Notes under the pieces: generated by a model
The model's database searches: none
Told to the model about the DNA's origin: nothing
What the model saw: the letters and a program-made list of their open reading frames with translations, nothing else
Part shown: positions 1 through 6,246 of the stretch, in pieces
Layout of the letters: each line of letters opens with the position of its first letter
How positions within the stretch are numbered: position 1 is the first letter of the stretch
Position numbers and translations under genes: made by a program
Source of the DNA: an uncultured Gammaproteobacteria bacterium
GTDB taxonomy: Bacteria; Pseudomonadota; Gammaproteobacteria; GCA-002705445; GCA-002716945
Assembly: GCA_913041865.1 (NCBI GenBank)
Contig: CAJWIW010000021.1
Span: 1 to 13,861 of the forward strand
Direction of reading: 5' to 3'
DNA: 13,861 bases

Positions 1-161
1 GTAGCCACTATTTTTTTACTTGAATTAACTGAATACGTTGGGATAAATACTATCTCATCAAAGTCATGTAATTTTTGTATTTGTAAGAGCATCTTAATAT
101 GACCCGAGTGCACTGGGTCAAATGATCCACCAAAAATTGCGATCTTTTTTTTGGAACTCAT
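1..161 (-). CDS. nadD: Nicotinate-nucleotide adenylyltransferase NadD, N-terminal part (runs off the window)
   Basis: Only the first 53 codons are inside the window; the 3' end lies beyond base 1. Reading the minus strand from the ATG at 161 gives MSSKKKIAIFGGSFDPVHSG followed by H. The GGSFDPVHxGH block is the nucleotide-binding signature of the NadD/cytidylyltransferase-like family, which adenylates nicotinate mononucleotide in NAD biosynthesis in the cytosol. The ATG follows the proA stop codon after a single base (TAG-T-ATG), so translation is probably coupled to proA. No strong Shine-Dalgarno is visible; a GGAAAA stretch lies in the end of proA. proA-nadD adjacency is common in gammaproteobacteria such as Pseudomonas. 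Identity is firm; nothing can be said of the missing part. Confidence 0.93.
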   Translation of the reverse strand, partial: MSSKKKIAIFGGSFDPVHSGHIKMLLQIQKLHDFDEIVFIPTYSVNSSKKIVA

Positions 162-162
162 A

Positions 163-1419
163 CTATTGTCTTGTTTTTCCTTTGCTTGTGACAATATACT
201 TTTGATTAGTTAATCCAATTAAACCCACTGGACCACGTGCATGTAATTTGTCAGTGCTTATGCCAATCTCAGCACCAAAGCCATACTCAAAACCATCTGC
301 GAATCTGGTAGAAGTATTAATCATTACCGAACTTGAGTCCACACTCTGCATGAATCTATTAATACTATCCTTATCTTTTGAAATTATTGCATCCGTATGC
401 ATGGAACCATATTTAGTGATATGTGATATTGCATCATCCAGAGATTCGACAATTTTCACCGCTAGGATTGGTCCCAAGTATTCCCTGTACCAATCACTCT
501 CTTTTGCTTGTTTAGATTTAGAGAAAATTTTATTTATTTTTTTACAACCTCTTAGCTCAATACCTGCATCTGATAATGCAGATAATATTTCTTTTAACTT
601 CTTAACAGAGTACTTCTCATGAATGAGTAACGTCTCTATAGCATTACAAACCCCAAGTCGCTGAATCTTTGAATTTAGTGAAACATCAAAAGCAATTTTG
701 TGATCTGCTTTTCGGTCTATGAAAACGTGACAATTACCATCTAAATGTTTAATCATGGGTATTTTTGATTCTTGCATAATCATCTCAATAAGTGATTTTC
801 CTCCTCTAGGAATTACTACATCGATATGATCTCTTTTCTTTAATAAGTACCTTAGAGCATCTCTGTTAGTTGTTTTAACAAGTTGCACTAGATCTCCGCT
901 CATACCCTCTTTTTTCAAAGCATGTTTTATTAGATCTACTAAGTATTGATTTGTATTTAATGTGTCTGACCCGCCCTTTAGAATAACTGAATTTCCAGAT
1001 TTCAAACATAAGCATGCAGCATCAATAGTTACATTTGGTCTAGATTCGTACACTATGGCGATTGTTCCCAATGGCACTCTCATTTGAGATAGGTGAATGC
1101 CATTCTCTAACTTAATAGCTTTAGTTTTCTTGTAAAGAGGATCAGGTAGCTTAACAATGTGTTTTATACAATTAACCATAGATTCTACTCTTTCAGGAGT
1201 GAGCGTCATTCGATCAATAAAACTTTCCGATAGTTTTTTTTTCTTTGCAATAATCAGATCTTTCTGGTTTCTAGTTATTATATCCGCTTGATATTTTGTT
1301 ATTAATTGACAAAGATTCCTCAACATGGCGTTCTTTTTTCGTATATTATAATCTCCGATATGTAAGCGAGAACTAAGGGCCCTATTACACATCTCATCTA
1401 TAGATTTCTTAATGTTCAT
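163..1419 (-). CDS. proA: Gamma-glutamyl phosphate reductase (glutamate-5-semialdehyde dehydrogenase) ProA
   Basis: Second enzyme of proline synthesis: NADPH-dependent reduction of gamma-glutamyl phosphate to glutamate-5-semialdehyde, cytosolic. The 418 residues match the usual family length (about 417). Visible signatures are YESRPNVTIDAACLCLKSGN (124-143), PRGGKSLI (204-211), the catalytic-cysteine segment LGVCNAIETLL with Cys258, STRFADGFEYGFGAEIGIST (370-389) and HARGPVGLIGLT (393-404). The ATG at 1419 lies inside the end of holA (11-bp overlap), and AAGG about 7 bases upstream can serve as ribosome binding site. It is sandwiched between holA and nadD in one minus-strand operon. ProB, the usual partner kinase, is not in this window. 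Nothing suggests inactivation. Confidence 0.97.
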   Translation of the reverse strand: MNIKKSIDEMCNRALSSRLHIGDYNIRKKNAMLRNLCQLITKYQADIITRNQKDLIIAKKKKLSESFIDRMTLTPERVESMVNCIKHIVKLPDPLYKKTKAIKLENGIHLSQMRVPLGTIAIVYESRPNVTIDAACLCLKSGNSVILKGGSDTLNTNQYLVDLIKHALKKEGMSGDLVQLVKTTNRDALRYLLKKRDHIDVVIPRGGKSLIEMIMQESKIPMIKHLDGNCHVFIDRKADHKIAFDVSLNSKIQRLGVCNAIETLLIHEKYSVKKLKEILSALSDAGIELRGCKKINKIFSKSKQAKESDWYREYLGPILAVKIVESLDDAISHITKYGSMHTDAIISKDKDSINRFMQSVDSSSVMINTSTRFADGFEYGFGAEIGISTDKLHARGPVGLIGLTNQKYIVTSKGKTRQ

Positions 1420-2410
1420 AACCTAGCCTTCGTTCTATAACATCATTATGGGAGGGTGATGTTAGTATTACTACTATTTCCTCAAAATTATCCCACACAT
1501 AGTTCATCTTAGAGTTCGATTTTATATATTTATCTAACATGAAACAATGGCTTATTAAACTCTCTAAAATAGTATGCTCAAATAGAGATGTTACAGATTT
1601 ATATTGTTTTTGTTTGAAGCCTGGAATGTATGGTTGTGGTGATATATTCTGTTTCAGATACAAAAATTTTCTCACCTCATTTTGTAAAAGATATAGCAAG
1701 AATACTTCAGAAATGTTTGAATCTCTCAAATATTGCAATATCCTCAAACTTTTTCCTTGATCTTGGTTTAAAATAGAATCTATTAAATCAAATTCTGAGT
1801 ATTTTGAAGTGATATTCGTACTAGATAAATAATCCTCAATCCTTTCTGGTTTCAATATAGATATCTTATAAATCTCCTGTGACATAGCAGAAGTATTGCC
1901 ATCATGTGTCTCTTTTATTAATTCTAATAATTTATTATTACACTTAATACCTACAGAATTAAACTTAGATTTAAGCCATAGATCTAAATTATTATTACTT
2001 AGAGATCGTATCTCAAGAAGAACATGTTCTTTCTCAACAAAGTCTAAAAATTTATTTTTTTTGACTAGATTTATTGATTTTTTGAACTTTATGAGCACAG
2101 TTATACTATCAGTAAACTTTACGTTTTGAAGGTAATCTGATAGTTTTTTTGGTATTGAGGAGGAAACGATATTTAATATTACAGCATCATTAGTAGAAAA
2201 TAAGGATGTTGATTCCAGGTCATTCCTTATTTCATCCAGTGAGAAATCATTATCAATATAATGGGTACTGAAGTTTGTTTCAACGTTCAAGCTCTTTTTA
2301 ATAACTGACTCTGTCTCATTAATTAAATGGTACGGTTCACCATAAATTAAATATAGTTTTGATTCAGGTATGATCTTTCTATTTAGTATTTGGTTATATG
2401 TTATTTTCAT
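1409..2410 (-). CDS. holA: DNA polymerase III delta subunit HolA
   Basis: Clamp-loader subunit that opens the beta sliding clamp; acts with gamma/tau and delta-prime at the replication fork. The 333-residue length is close to E. coli HolA (343). The N-terminus (KLYLIYGEPYHLINE, about residues 18-32) carries the family's typical Y-L-I-x-G-E-P opening, followed by a long weakly conserved alpha/beta domain and a helical C-terminal domain, as expected for this fast-diverging family. Position supports the call: holA normally sits between lptE and nadD/proA. Here it is cut off from lptE by a 5.9-kb block, so it must have its own promoter, which would lie in or upstream of the 33-bp spacer it shares with the divergent gene at 2444. 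No clear Shine-Dalgarno precedes the ATG. It overlaps proA by 11 bp. Confidence 0.9.
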   Translation of the reverse strand: MKITYNQILNRKIIPESKLYLIYGEPYHLINETESVIKKSLNVETNFSTHYIDNDFSLDEIRNDLESTSLFSTNDAVILNIVSSSIPKKLSDYLQNVKFTDSITVLIKFKKSINLVKKNKFLDFVEKEHVLLEIRSLSNNNLDLWLKSKFNSVGIKCNNKLLELIKETHDGNTSAMSQEIYKISILKPERIEDYLSSTNITSKYSEFDLIDSILNQDQGKSLRILQYLRDSNISEVFLLYLLQNEVRKFLYLKQNISPQPYIPGFKQKQYKSVTSLFEHTILESLISHCFMLDKYIKSNSKMNYVWDNFEEIVVILTSPSHNDVIERRLGYEH

Positions 2411-2432
2411 ATCAAAAGATGAATATATTTAA

Positions 2433-2438
2433 TACAAT
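2433..2438 (+). promoter_or_regulatory. Candidate -10 element (TACAAT) for the dehydrogenase gene
   Basis: TACAAT lies 5 bases before the ATG at 2444, so transcription from it would begin at or next to the start codon, giving a leaderless or ultra-short-leader mRNA. No Shine-Dalgarno is present in the 33-bp divergent spacer (2411-2443), which fits that reading. No good -35 hexamer is seen at 16-18 bp, so the call is weak and AT-richness makes chance matches likely. Confidence 0.3.
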
Positions 2439-2443
2439 ATATC

Positions 2444-3334
2444 ATGGAAAAAAGAATATCTCATGGTGAAATAGGATTTATAGGTTTAGGTATTATGGGC
2501 AAACCTATGATTCTTAATCTACTAAAGTCAGGATATAAAGTCAGATTCTTCGCAAGAAAGAAATCGGTATCAAGTGCTGTAAGGAAAAAAGGAGGCATCC
2601 AATGCAATTCCATAGGTGACCTAGCTTCGAACTGTAAGGTAATTTTTCTCAACCTGAGTGATGATAAGTCAATCAATGAGGTAATTCTGGGTGAAAATAA
2701 TATACTTGATAATATTCAAAGAAATTCGATATTAATTGACATGAGTACAATATCGCCAAACACATCAATAGAACTATCTAATAACTTAAAAAAGAGTAAT
2801 TCATACATTCTAGATTGTCCGGTTTCCGGAGGTCAGATTGGAGCAATCAATGCGAATCTGTCAATAATGGTAGGTGGGAATGAGAAGATTTATAAAAAAA
2901 TGAAGCCTCTATTATCATGTCTTGGGAATAACATTACATATGTTGGTAAAAGTGGAAGCGGTCAAATTGCCAAAGCATGTAATCAAATTCTAGTAGCGCA
3001 GACAATTATAGCTGTAAGTGAGATTCTTGCGTTAGCAAAAGAGACTGACACCGATCCTATTCTAGTGCAGAGGGCGCTACTTGGAGGCTTTGCGTATAGT
3101 AAAATTCTTGAAATACATGGTACACGAATTATTAAAGGAGATTTTGAACCTGGGTTTAAATCGAAACTTCATCTGAAAGATTTGAACATTGCAATAGATC
3201 TCTGTAAACAGTATGGGCTCTCACTTGATGGTGCAAAATATGCAAAAAGAATACTCAAAGAGACAACTAAAGCAGATTATGGTGAAATGGACTCATCTAT
3301 CATGAGTAAAATCATTAAAAATAATATAAAATAA
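2444..3334 (+). CDS. Beta-hydroxyacid dehydrogenase family protein (3-hydroxyisobutyrate dehydrogenase / tartronate semialdehyde reductase / GLYR type)
   Basis: A 296-residue NAD(P)-dependent oxidoreductase of the beta-hydroxyacid dehydrogenase family, the usual length. In order: N-terminal Rossmann fold with GFIGLGIMGKPM (11-22); Arg38 after the second strand, where an acidic residue would favour NAD, so NADPH preference is inferred; substrate-binding DCPVSGGQIGA (124-134); catalytic Lys177 in GSGQIAKACNQ; Asn180; and C-terminal helical domain with FEPGFKSKLHLKDL (235-247). Substrate cannot be decided: 3-hydroxyisobutyrate, tartronate semialdehyde, glyoxylate and succinic semialdehyde enzymes share these motifs. 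It is divergent from holA across 33 bp, and the regulator gene follows 30 bp downstream on the same strand, so the two may be co-transcribed. No pathway partner for valine or glycolate degradation is nearby. Confidence 0.88.
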   Translation: MEKRISHGEIGFIGLGIMGKPMILNLLKSGYKVRFFARKKSVSSAVRKKGGIQCNSIGDLASNCKVIFLNLSDDKSINEVILGENNILDNIQRNSILIDMSTISPNTSIELSNNLKKSNSYILDCPVSGGQIGAINANLSIMVGGNEKIYKKMKPLLSCLGNNITYVGKSGSGQIAKACNQILVAQTIIAVSEILALAKETDTDPILVQRALLGGFAYSKILEIHGTRIIKGDFEPGFKSKLHLKDLNIAIDLCKQYGLSLDGAKYAKRILKETTKADYGEMDSSIMSKIIKNNIK

Positions 3335-3358
3335 TGTTTAAAATATATACACTTTGAT

Positions 3359-3364
3359 TATAAT
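3359..3364 (+). promoter_or_regulatory. Perfect -10 hexamer TATAAT abutting the regulator start
   Basis: A consensus TATAAT ends directly before the ATG at 3365. If used, transcription would begin near 3371, downstream of that ATG and about three bases before the next in-frame ATG at 3374. That would make 3374 the true start, on a nearly leaderless mRNA. The best -35 is TTTAAA (3337-3342, 16-bp spacing, 4 of 6 matches). There is no Shine-Dalgarno for either ATG. The match may be chance in AT-rich DNA; read-through from the gene upstream is an alternative. Confidence 0.35.
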
Positions 3365-3769
3365 ATGACTATTATGAAATACATTGACTTTCTAAAAAAG
3401 AATGATATTACTCCAACGAAACAGAGAGTAGAGTTAGCAGAGATAATTTTCAGTGAAAATAAACACTTTACTGCGGCAGATTTGATTGAAGTAGCTGGCC
3501 ATGCAGGGCTTGCAATATCACAAGCAACGATTTATAACACTCTTTGTCTTTTTGAGAAGAAGAATATACTTAAAACTATAGATCTACAAAATGATTGCAA
3601 ATTCTATGATACTAACCTATCTCCGCATCATCACCTATACAATACATCAACAAACCTACTTACTGATATCAAGGAAGAGGAGATTAATTTTTCCAAACTT
3701 CCAAATCTTCCTAAATCTCTAGTTATTGAAAAAACTGAGGTTCTAATCAAAGTAAAAAATAAAGACTAG
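3365..3769 (+). CDS. irr: Irr-like iron/heme-response regulator of the Fur superfamily
   Basis: A 134-residue Fur-superfamily repressor. The winged-helix half shows TPTKQRVELAEIIF (16-29), HFTAADLI (34-41) and the recognition-helix region SQATIYNTLCLFEKKNIL (52-69). The dimerisation half has SPHHHLYNTSTNLLTDI (86-102). Fur, Zur and PerR carry a zinc-binding CxxC just after the His cluster; here it is replaced by YNTS, and there is no second C-terminal CxxC. Loss of CxxC together with a kept HHH (88-90) is typical of Irr, the heme-responsive regulator best known in alphaproteobacteria, where HHH binds heme. The N-terminal Cys-Pro heme motif of the Bradyrhizobium protein is absent. The second ATG (3374) may be the real start. 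It is convergent with the DUF3501 gene, sharing a 4-bp CTAG that supplies a TAG stop to each. A matching Irr-type box lies in the rubrerythrin promoter. Fur-superfamily membership is firm; the Irr subtype is a motif-based judgement. Confidence 0.8.
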   Translation: MTIMKYIDFLKKNDITPTKQRVELAEIIFSENKHFTAADLIEVAGHAGLAISQATIYNTLCLFEKKNILKTIDLQNDCKFYDTNLSPHHHLYNTSTNLLTDIKEEEINFSKLPNLPKSLVIEKTEVLIKVKNKD

Positions 3770-4347
3770 TCTAAATCGTTAATCAAAGAACGTTTAACAT
3801 CATCTGAAAGTATAGTAATAAATTCATAATCTGGGTGACTCGTACCAAAGGAAATTTCATTAGCAGCCTTAATTAATTCAATGTAGGCATCATCAAACTG
3901 AAATCTCAAAAAGTGCACCGCGGATGTCTTCTTATCATTAGCTCTATCGAGATCTTCGTCTGGAATAGCAAAAACTCGTTTGTGATTATCAGCGCAAATC
4001 CATACTTCTTTCTCTACGCCGTTAAGCTTTGTTAGCATTTGCTTTCTTTGCATAACATCAGGGTACATAATTAGCATGGTTGCTTTGAGATTATTGCCAT
4101 CTGGTATTAATGGAATATATGCGCTTATTTCATCCTGAATGTCATTTTGATTCGTAATTTTTTCTATCCTAAGCATTTCTTGTACTTGATAATGAATTGT
4201 TTTTACGTCCTCAAAAAGAAGAAGGATATGATCTCCTACCATCACAGATCGATGCTTTTTGTGTGCAATGACATCTGTTTTAATCTGTTCTCGTTGTTTT
4301 TCATAATCTTCTAGTGAAAGCAAGTTATCATGTGTTAAGTTTTTCAT
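3766..4347 (-). CDS. DUF3501 family protein, last gene of the rubrerythrin operon
   Basis: A 193-residue protein of unknown function. The opening MKNLTHDNLLSLEDYEKQR, the segment LLLFEDVKTIHYQVQEMLRIEKI (about 42-64) and the central AYIPLIPDGNNLKATMLIMYPD (77-97) match my recollection of the DUF3501 family, which is recurrently encoded beside rubrerythrin and an Fe-S oxidoreductase. It has one cysteine only, no Fe-S motif, no signal peptide and no membrane segment, so it is probably a soluble partner or assembly factor; that is inference. An in-frame ATG at 4356 directly abuts GGAG, with no spacing, so I chose the ATG at 4347, which lies 9 bases from GGAG and matches the family start. The gap from the Fe-S gene stop is 16 bp, so it is one operon. 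Its stop codon overlaps that of the convergent Irr-like gene. Confidence 0.8.
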   Translation of the reverse strand: MKNLTHDNLLSLEDYEKQREQIKTDVIAHKKHRSVMVGDHILLLFEDVKTIHYQVQEMLRIEKITNQNDIQDEISAYIPLIPDGNNLKATMLIMYPDVMQRKQMLTKLNGVEKEVWICADNHKRVFAIPDEDLDRANDKKTSAVHFLRFQFDDAYIELIKAANEISFGTSHPDYEFITILSDDVKRSLINDLD

Positions 4348-4363
4348 TTTTCTCATCTCCTTT

Positions 4364-5668
4364 TTAATTTATTCCATATGCATCTTTAATAAGTGAAATT
4401 GGATGATTAGAGTTATAGTCTTTGCTTGAGATATTTGCAATATGATTTCCAGCTAGTGAACAATCACTAATAAATTTTGGATAGTTACCTGAATCCAATG
4501 CTTTGGTAATTGGTCTAGCAATCTTAACTGAAATGTGATGTGTCTCTTCCTTCACGCCATAAGTACCATCATGGCCAGAACATTTTTCTAGGGCTTCTAC
4601 GTTGGTGTTAGGTACAAGTTCGAGCACCTTTTTTGTCAATAACCCGAAGTTTTGAACACGTTGATGACATGCAACTTGATAAAAGACAGATCCCAGTTCA
4701 TTTTTAAAATCTGTATTGAGCTCACCTGATTTGTACAAATGAAATAAGTACTCGAATGGATCATAAATTGACTGAGCAATTCTTTTCAGCTCTTCATCTT
4801 CTGGAAACATTAATGGTAACTCCTGCTTAAACATCAGGACACATGATGGCACAGGGGCTATTATCTTATATCCATCTTCAACATATTTGCTCAAAATTTT
4901 AGAATTAGATTTCATGAGTGACTCTACTCTCTTAAGATCTCCTAACTCTAACTTGGGCATACCGCAACAATTATCATTTTTGATAATTTCGACGGATATT
5001 TTGTTATGTTTAAGTACCAAGGATAAATCTTCTATTACCTCTGGTTGATTATAGTTATGGTAACAGGTGGTATATATTGCAACTCTATTGTTTGTATTAG
5101 AGAAATAATTAAGTTGTGTAGCCATAGACTTTGCCGTAACTGATGTGAATCTTGGTAATTTGGCTTTAATGTGTATACGTAAAAACCTTGATAGTATTCT
5201 TCTAAAAAATTCAAGGTTATTGAAATAATTGACAACGGGCGCAAGTATCCTATTGGCGAATATTCTACCAAGCGTGTCAGTAGATGTTAAAATTCTATCA
5301 CGAAGTGATGGATTTTTTTTGTTAAACTTAATTGCTTTAGCGCGCAGCATTAGATGTGGAAAATCAATCTCCCACTCATGGGGTGGAACGTAAGGACATT
5401 TTGTTAAAAAGCAGAGGTCACATAAATAACAATGATCTACAACTTCCTCAAATTGAGAGTATTCTACGCCATCCACCTCAAAAGTCTCTGACTCATCTAT
5501 TAGATCAAATAGTGATGGGAAAGAGTTGCATAAGCTAACACATCTTCTGCATCCATGACAGGCATCCGCAACTCTCCTTAACTCTTTCTCGAACAAATCC
5601 TCATCTAGATAATCAGGGTTTTTCCAGTTTATACTGTGTCTGACTGGTCTTTCTAGGCCACCTTCCAT
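4364..5668 (-). CDS. Cytosolic Fe-S oxidoreductase (GlpC/HdrB-like, two CCG domains) linked to rubrerythrin
   Basis: A 434-residue protein with two ferredoxin-like [4Fe-4S] motifs, CHGCRRCVSLC (Cys37, 40, 43, 47) and CYLCDLCFLTKCP (Cys80, 83, 86, 91), then two cysteine-rich CCG-type domains: TTCYHNY (Cys202) with NCCGMP (Cys234/235) and PVPSC (Cys276); and QVACHQR (Cys334) with KCSGHDGTYG (Cys363) and SDCSLAG (Cys403). This layout is that of GlpC, LutA and HdrD-type subunits that pass electrons to or from quinones, flavins or thiols. No membrane helix is seen. An in-frame GTG lies at 5689, but the ATG at 5668 is preceded by GGGAGAG at ideal spacing and GTG has nothing, so 5668 is chosen. It lies between rubrerythrin and the DUF3501 gene. 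Because this rubrerythrin lacks its rubredoxin domain, the protein is a plausible electron donor; this is inferred from context, not shown. Confidence 0.87.
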   Translation of the reverse strand: MEGGLERPVRHSINWKNPDYLDEDLFEKELRRVADACHGCRRCVSLCNSFPSLFDLIDESETFEVDGVEYSQFEEVVDHCYLCDLCFLTKCPYVPPHEWEIDFPHLMLRAKAIKFNKKNPSLRDRILTSTDTLGRIFANRILAPVVNYFNNLEFFRRILSRFLRIHIKAKLPRFTSVTAKSMATQLNYFSNTNNRVAIYTTCYHNYNQPEVIEDLSLVLKHNKISVEIIKNDNCCGMPKLELGDLKRVESLMKSNSKILSKYVEDGYKIIAPVPSCVLMFKQELPLMFPEDEELKRIAQSIYDPFEYLFHLYKSGELNTDFKNELGSVFYQVACHQRVQNFGLLTKKVLELVPNTNVEALEKCSGHDGTYGVKEETHHISVKIARPITKALDSGNYPKFISDCSLAGNHIANISSKDYNSNHPISLIKDAYGIN

Positions 5669-5670
5669 TC

Positions 5671-5682
5671 TCTCTCCCAAAA
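5671..5682 (-). promoter_or_regulatory. Strong Shine-Dalgarno setting the Fe-S gene start; copy of the rubrerythrin one
   Basis: On the minus strand TTTTGGGAGAGA runs up to the ATG at 5668, with GGGAG five bases from it. The identical 12-mer occurs before rubrerythrin (6144-6155). It decides the start against the in-frame GTG at 5689. Confidence 0.8.
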
Positions 5683-5705
5683 GAAACACTCCCCAGCTTG
5701 GGGAG
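5676..5705 (-). terminator. Intercistronic hairpin with T-rich tail (leaky terminator or attenuator)
   Basis: On the minus strand, 15 bases after the rubrerythrin stop, CTCCCC (5705-5700) and GGGGAG (5694-5689) form a 6-bp, almost pure G-C stem with a 5-base loop (AAGCT, whose ends can pair as a seventh pair). TGTTTCTTTT follows. This has the form of an intrinsic terminator and is the strongest GC-rich hairpin I see in the window. As it lies inside an operon with the next gene starting only 21 bases downstream of the stem, it probably terminates partly, or protects the 3' end of a monocistronic rubrerythrin mRNA, raising rubrerythrin over the downstream genes. Structure is seen; effect is inferred. 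Confidence 0.65.
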
Positions 5706-5720
5706 CGTCAACTAATAAAA

Positions 5721-6140
5721 TTATGCAAGTGCTTCTAGTGCTTTTGTAAATCTGTTTGCGTGAGAACGCTCTGCTTTTGCAAGTGTTTCAAACCAATCAG
5801 CTATCTCATCAAAACCTTCGTCTCGTGCTGTTTTGGCCATACCAGGATACATGTCAGTATACTCATGTGTTTCCCCTGCAATTGCAGCTTTGAGGTTAGA
5901 CTCGCTGTCACCAATAGGCTCTCCAGTCGCTGGATCACCGCATTCTTTCTCAAGATACTCTAAATGACCGTGTGCATGACCAGTTTCACCCTCTGCTGTG
6001 GAACGAAATACTGTTGCTACATCGTTTTGACCTTCAACATCAGCTTTTGCTGCAAAATACAAATACCTTCTATTTGCTTGAGACTCGCCAGCAAAAGCAT
6101 CTTTTAGATTTTGTTCAGTTTTAGAACCTTTTAAACTCAT
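5721..6140 (-). CDS. rbr: Rubrerythrin, diiron domain only (no rubredoxin domain)
   Basis: A 139-residue ferritin-like diiron protein. Expected ligands are all present: Glu19 (AGESQAN), Glu52 and His55 (EGETGHAH), Glu90 and Glu93 (GETHEY), Glu124 and His127 (KAERSHA). Rubrerythrins reduce hydrogen peroxide to water in the cytosol. Classical ones are about 190 residues with a C-terminal rubredoxin domain carrying two CxxC pairs; this one stops after the four-helix bundle and keeps one cysteine (Cys67), so electrons must come from another protein, perhaps the Fe-S oxidoreductase encoded next. Codons look more G/C-rich and ordered than the neighbours, fitting high expression. It is first gene of the operon, with a near-consensus promoter, a strong GGGAGAG ribosome site 5 bases before the ATG, and a hairpin after its stop. 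An Irr-type operator overlaps its -10. Confidence 0.95.
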   Translation of the reverse strand: MSLKGSKTEQNLKDAFAGESQANRRYLYFAAKADVEGQNDVATVFRSTAEGETGHAHGHLEYLEKECGDPATGEPIGDSESNLKAAIAGETHEYTDMYPGMAKTARDEGFDEIADWFETLAKAERSHANRFTKALEALA

Positions 6141-6143
6141 AAT

Positions 6144-6155
6144 TCTCTCCCAAAA
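6144..6155 (-). promoter_or_regulatory. Strong Shine-Dalgarno of rubrerythrin
   Basis: The minus strand reads TTTTGGGAGAGA and then ATT before the ATG at 6140. The same 12-mer precedes the Fe-S gene. Such strong sites contrast with the absence of any Shine-Dalgarno before the genes at 2444, 3365 and 7592. Confidence 0.75.
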
Positions 6156-6179
6156 ACTACATTAATATTTATATGTTTA

Positions 6180-6196
6180 TTTAGAATGATTCTAAT
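6180..6196. promoter_or_regulatory. Irr-type iron control element (ICE-like palindrome) overlapping the rubrerythrin -10
   Basis: The plus strand reads TTTAGAATGATTCTAAT, a 6-7 bp inverted repeat around a 3-base centre. It agrees with the Irr binding motif known from rhizobia, TTTAGAA-N3-TTCTAAA, at 13 of 14 defined positions. It covers the -10 hexamer (6189-6194) and the expected transcription start near 6182 of the rubrerythrin promoter, so a bound repressor would block RNA polymerase. An Irr-like gene lies at the far end of the operon. The palindrome and its position are seen; the binding protein is inferred. Confidence 0.72.
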
Positions 6197-6217
6197 TTTA
6201 TTTGTAATAGTTGTCAA
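6189..6217 (-). promoter_or_regulatory. Sigma-70 promoter of the rubrerythrin operon
   Basis: On the minus strand a perfect -35 TTGACA (6217-6212) is followed after exactly 17 bp by -10 TAGAAT (6194-6189), 5 of 6 to consensus. The start would be near 6182, giving a leader of about 42 bases with a strong Shine-Dalgarno. This is the best promoter in the window and implies strong expression when derepressed. Confidence 0.82.
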
Positions 6218-6239
6218 CCAAAATATGTTAAACTGTTAT
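6211..6239 (+). promoter_or_regulatory. Candidate pyrD promoter sharing its -35 with the rubrerythrin promoter
   Basis: TTGTCA (6211-6216, 5 of 6) is followed after 17 bp by TGTTAT (6234-6239, 4 of 6), predicting a start near 6246. The TTGTCAA core is the reverse complement of the opposite promoter's TTGACAA, so the two -35 elements coincide and the promoters should exclude each other. The -10 is weak, so the call is tentative. Confidence 0.4.
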
Positions 6240-6246
6240 CCTGTAA

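Noticed and set aside
4354..4356. ATG at 4356 as start of the DUF3501 protein
   Set aside because: It abuts GGAG with zero spacing; the ATG at 4347 is well placed and matches the family's beginning.
4364..5668. CSG instead of CCG in the second cysteine-rich domain of the Fe-S protein as a lost catalytic ligand
   Set aside because: I believe CSGHDG-type sequences are normal for this rubrerythrin-linked subfamily, so it should not be read as damage without an alignment.
5687..5689. GTG at 5689 as start of the Fe-S oxidoreductase
   Set aside because: It lies in the foot of the hairpin with no ribosome site, while the ATG at 5668 has GGGAGAG at ideal spacing.
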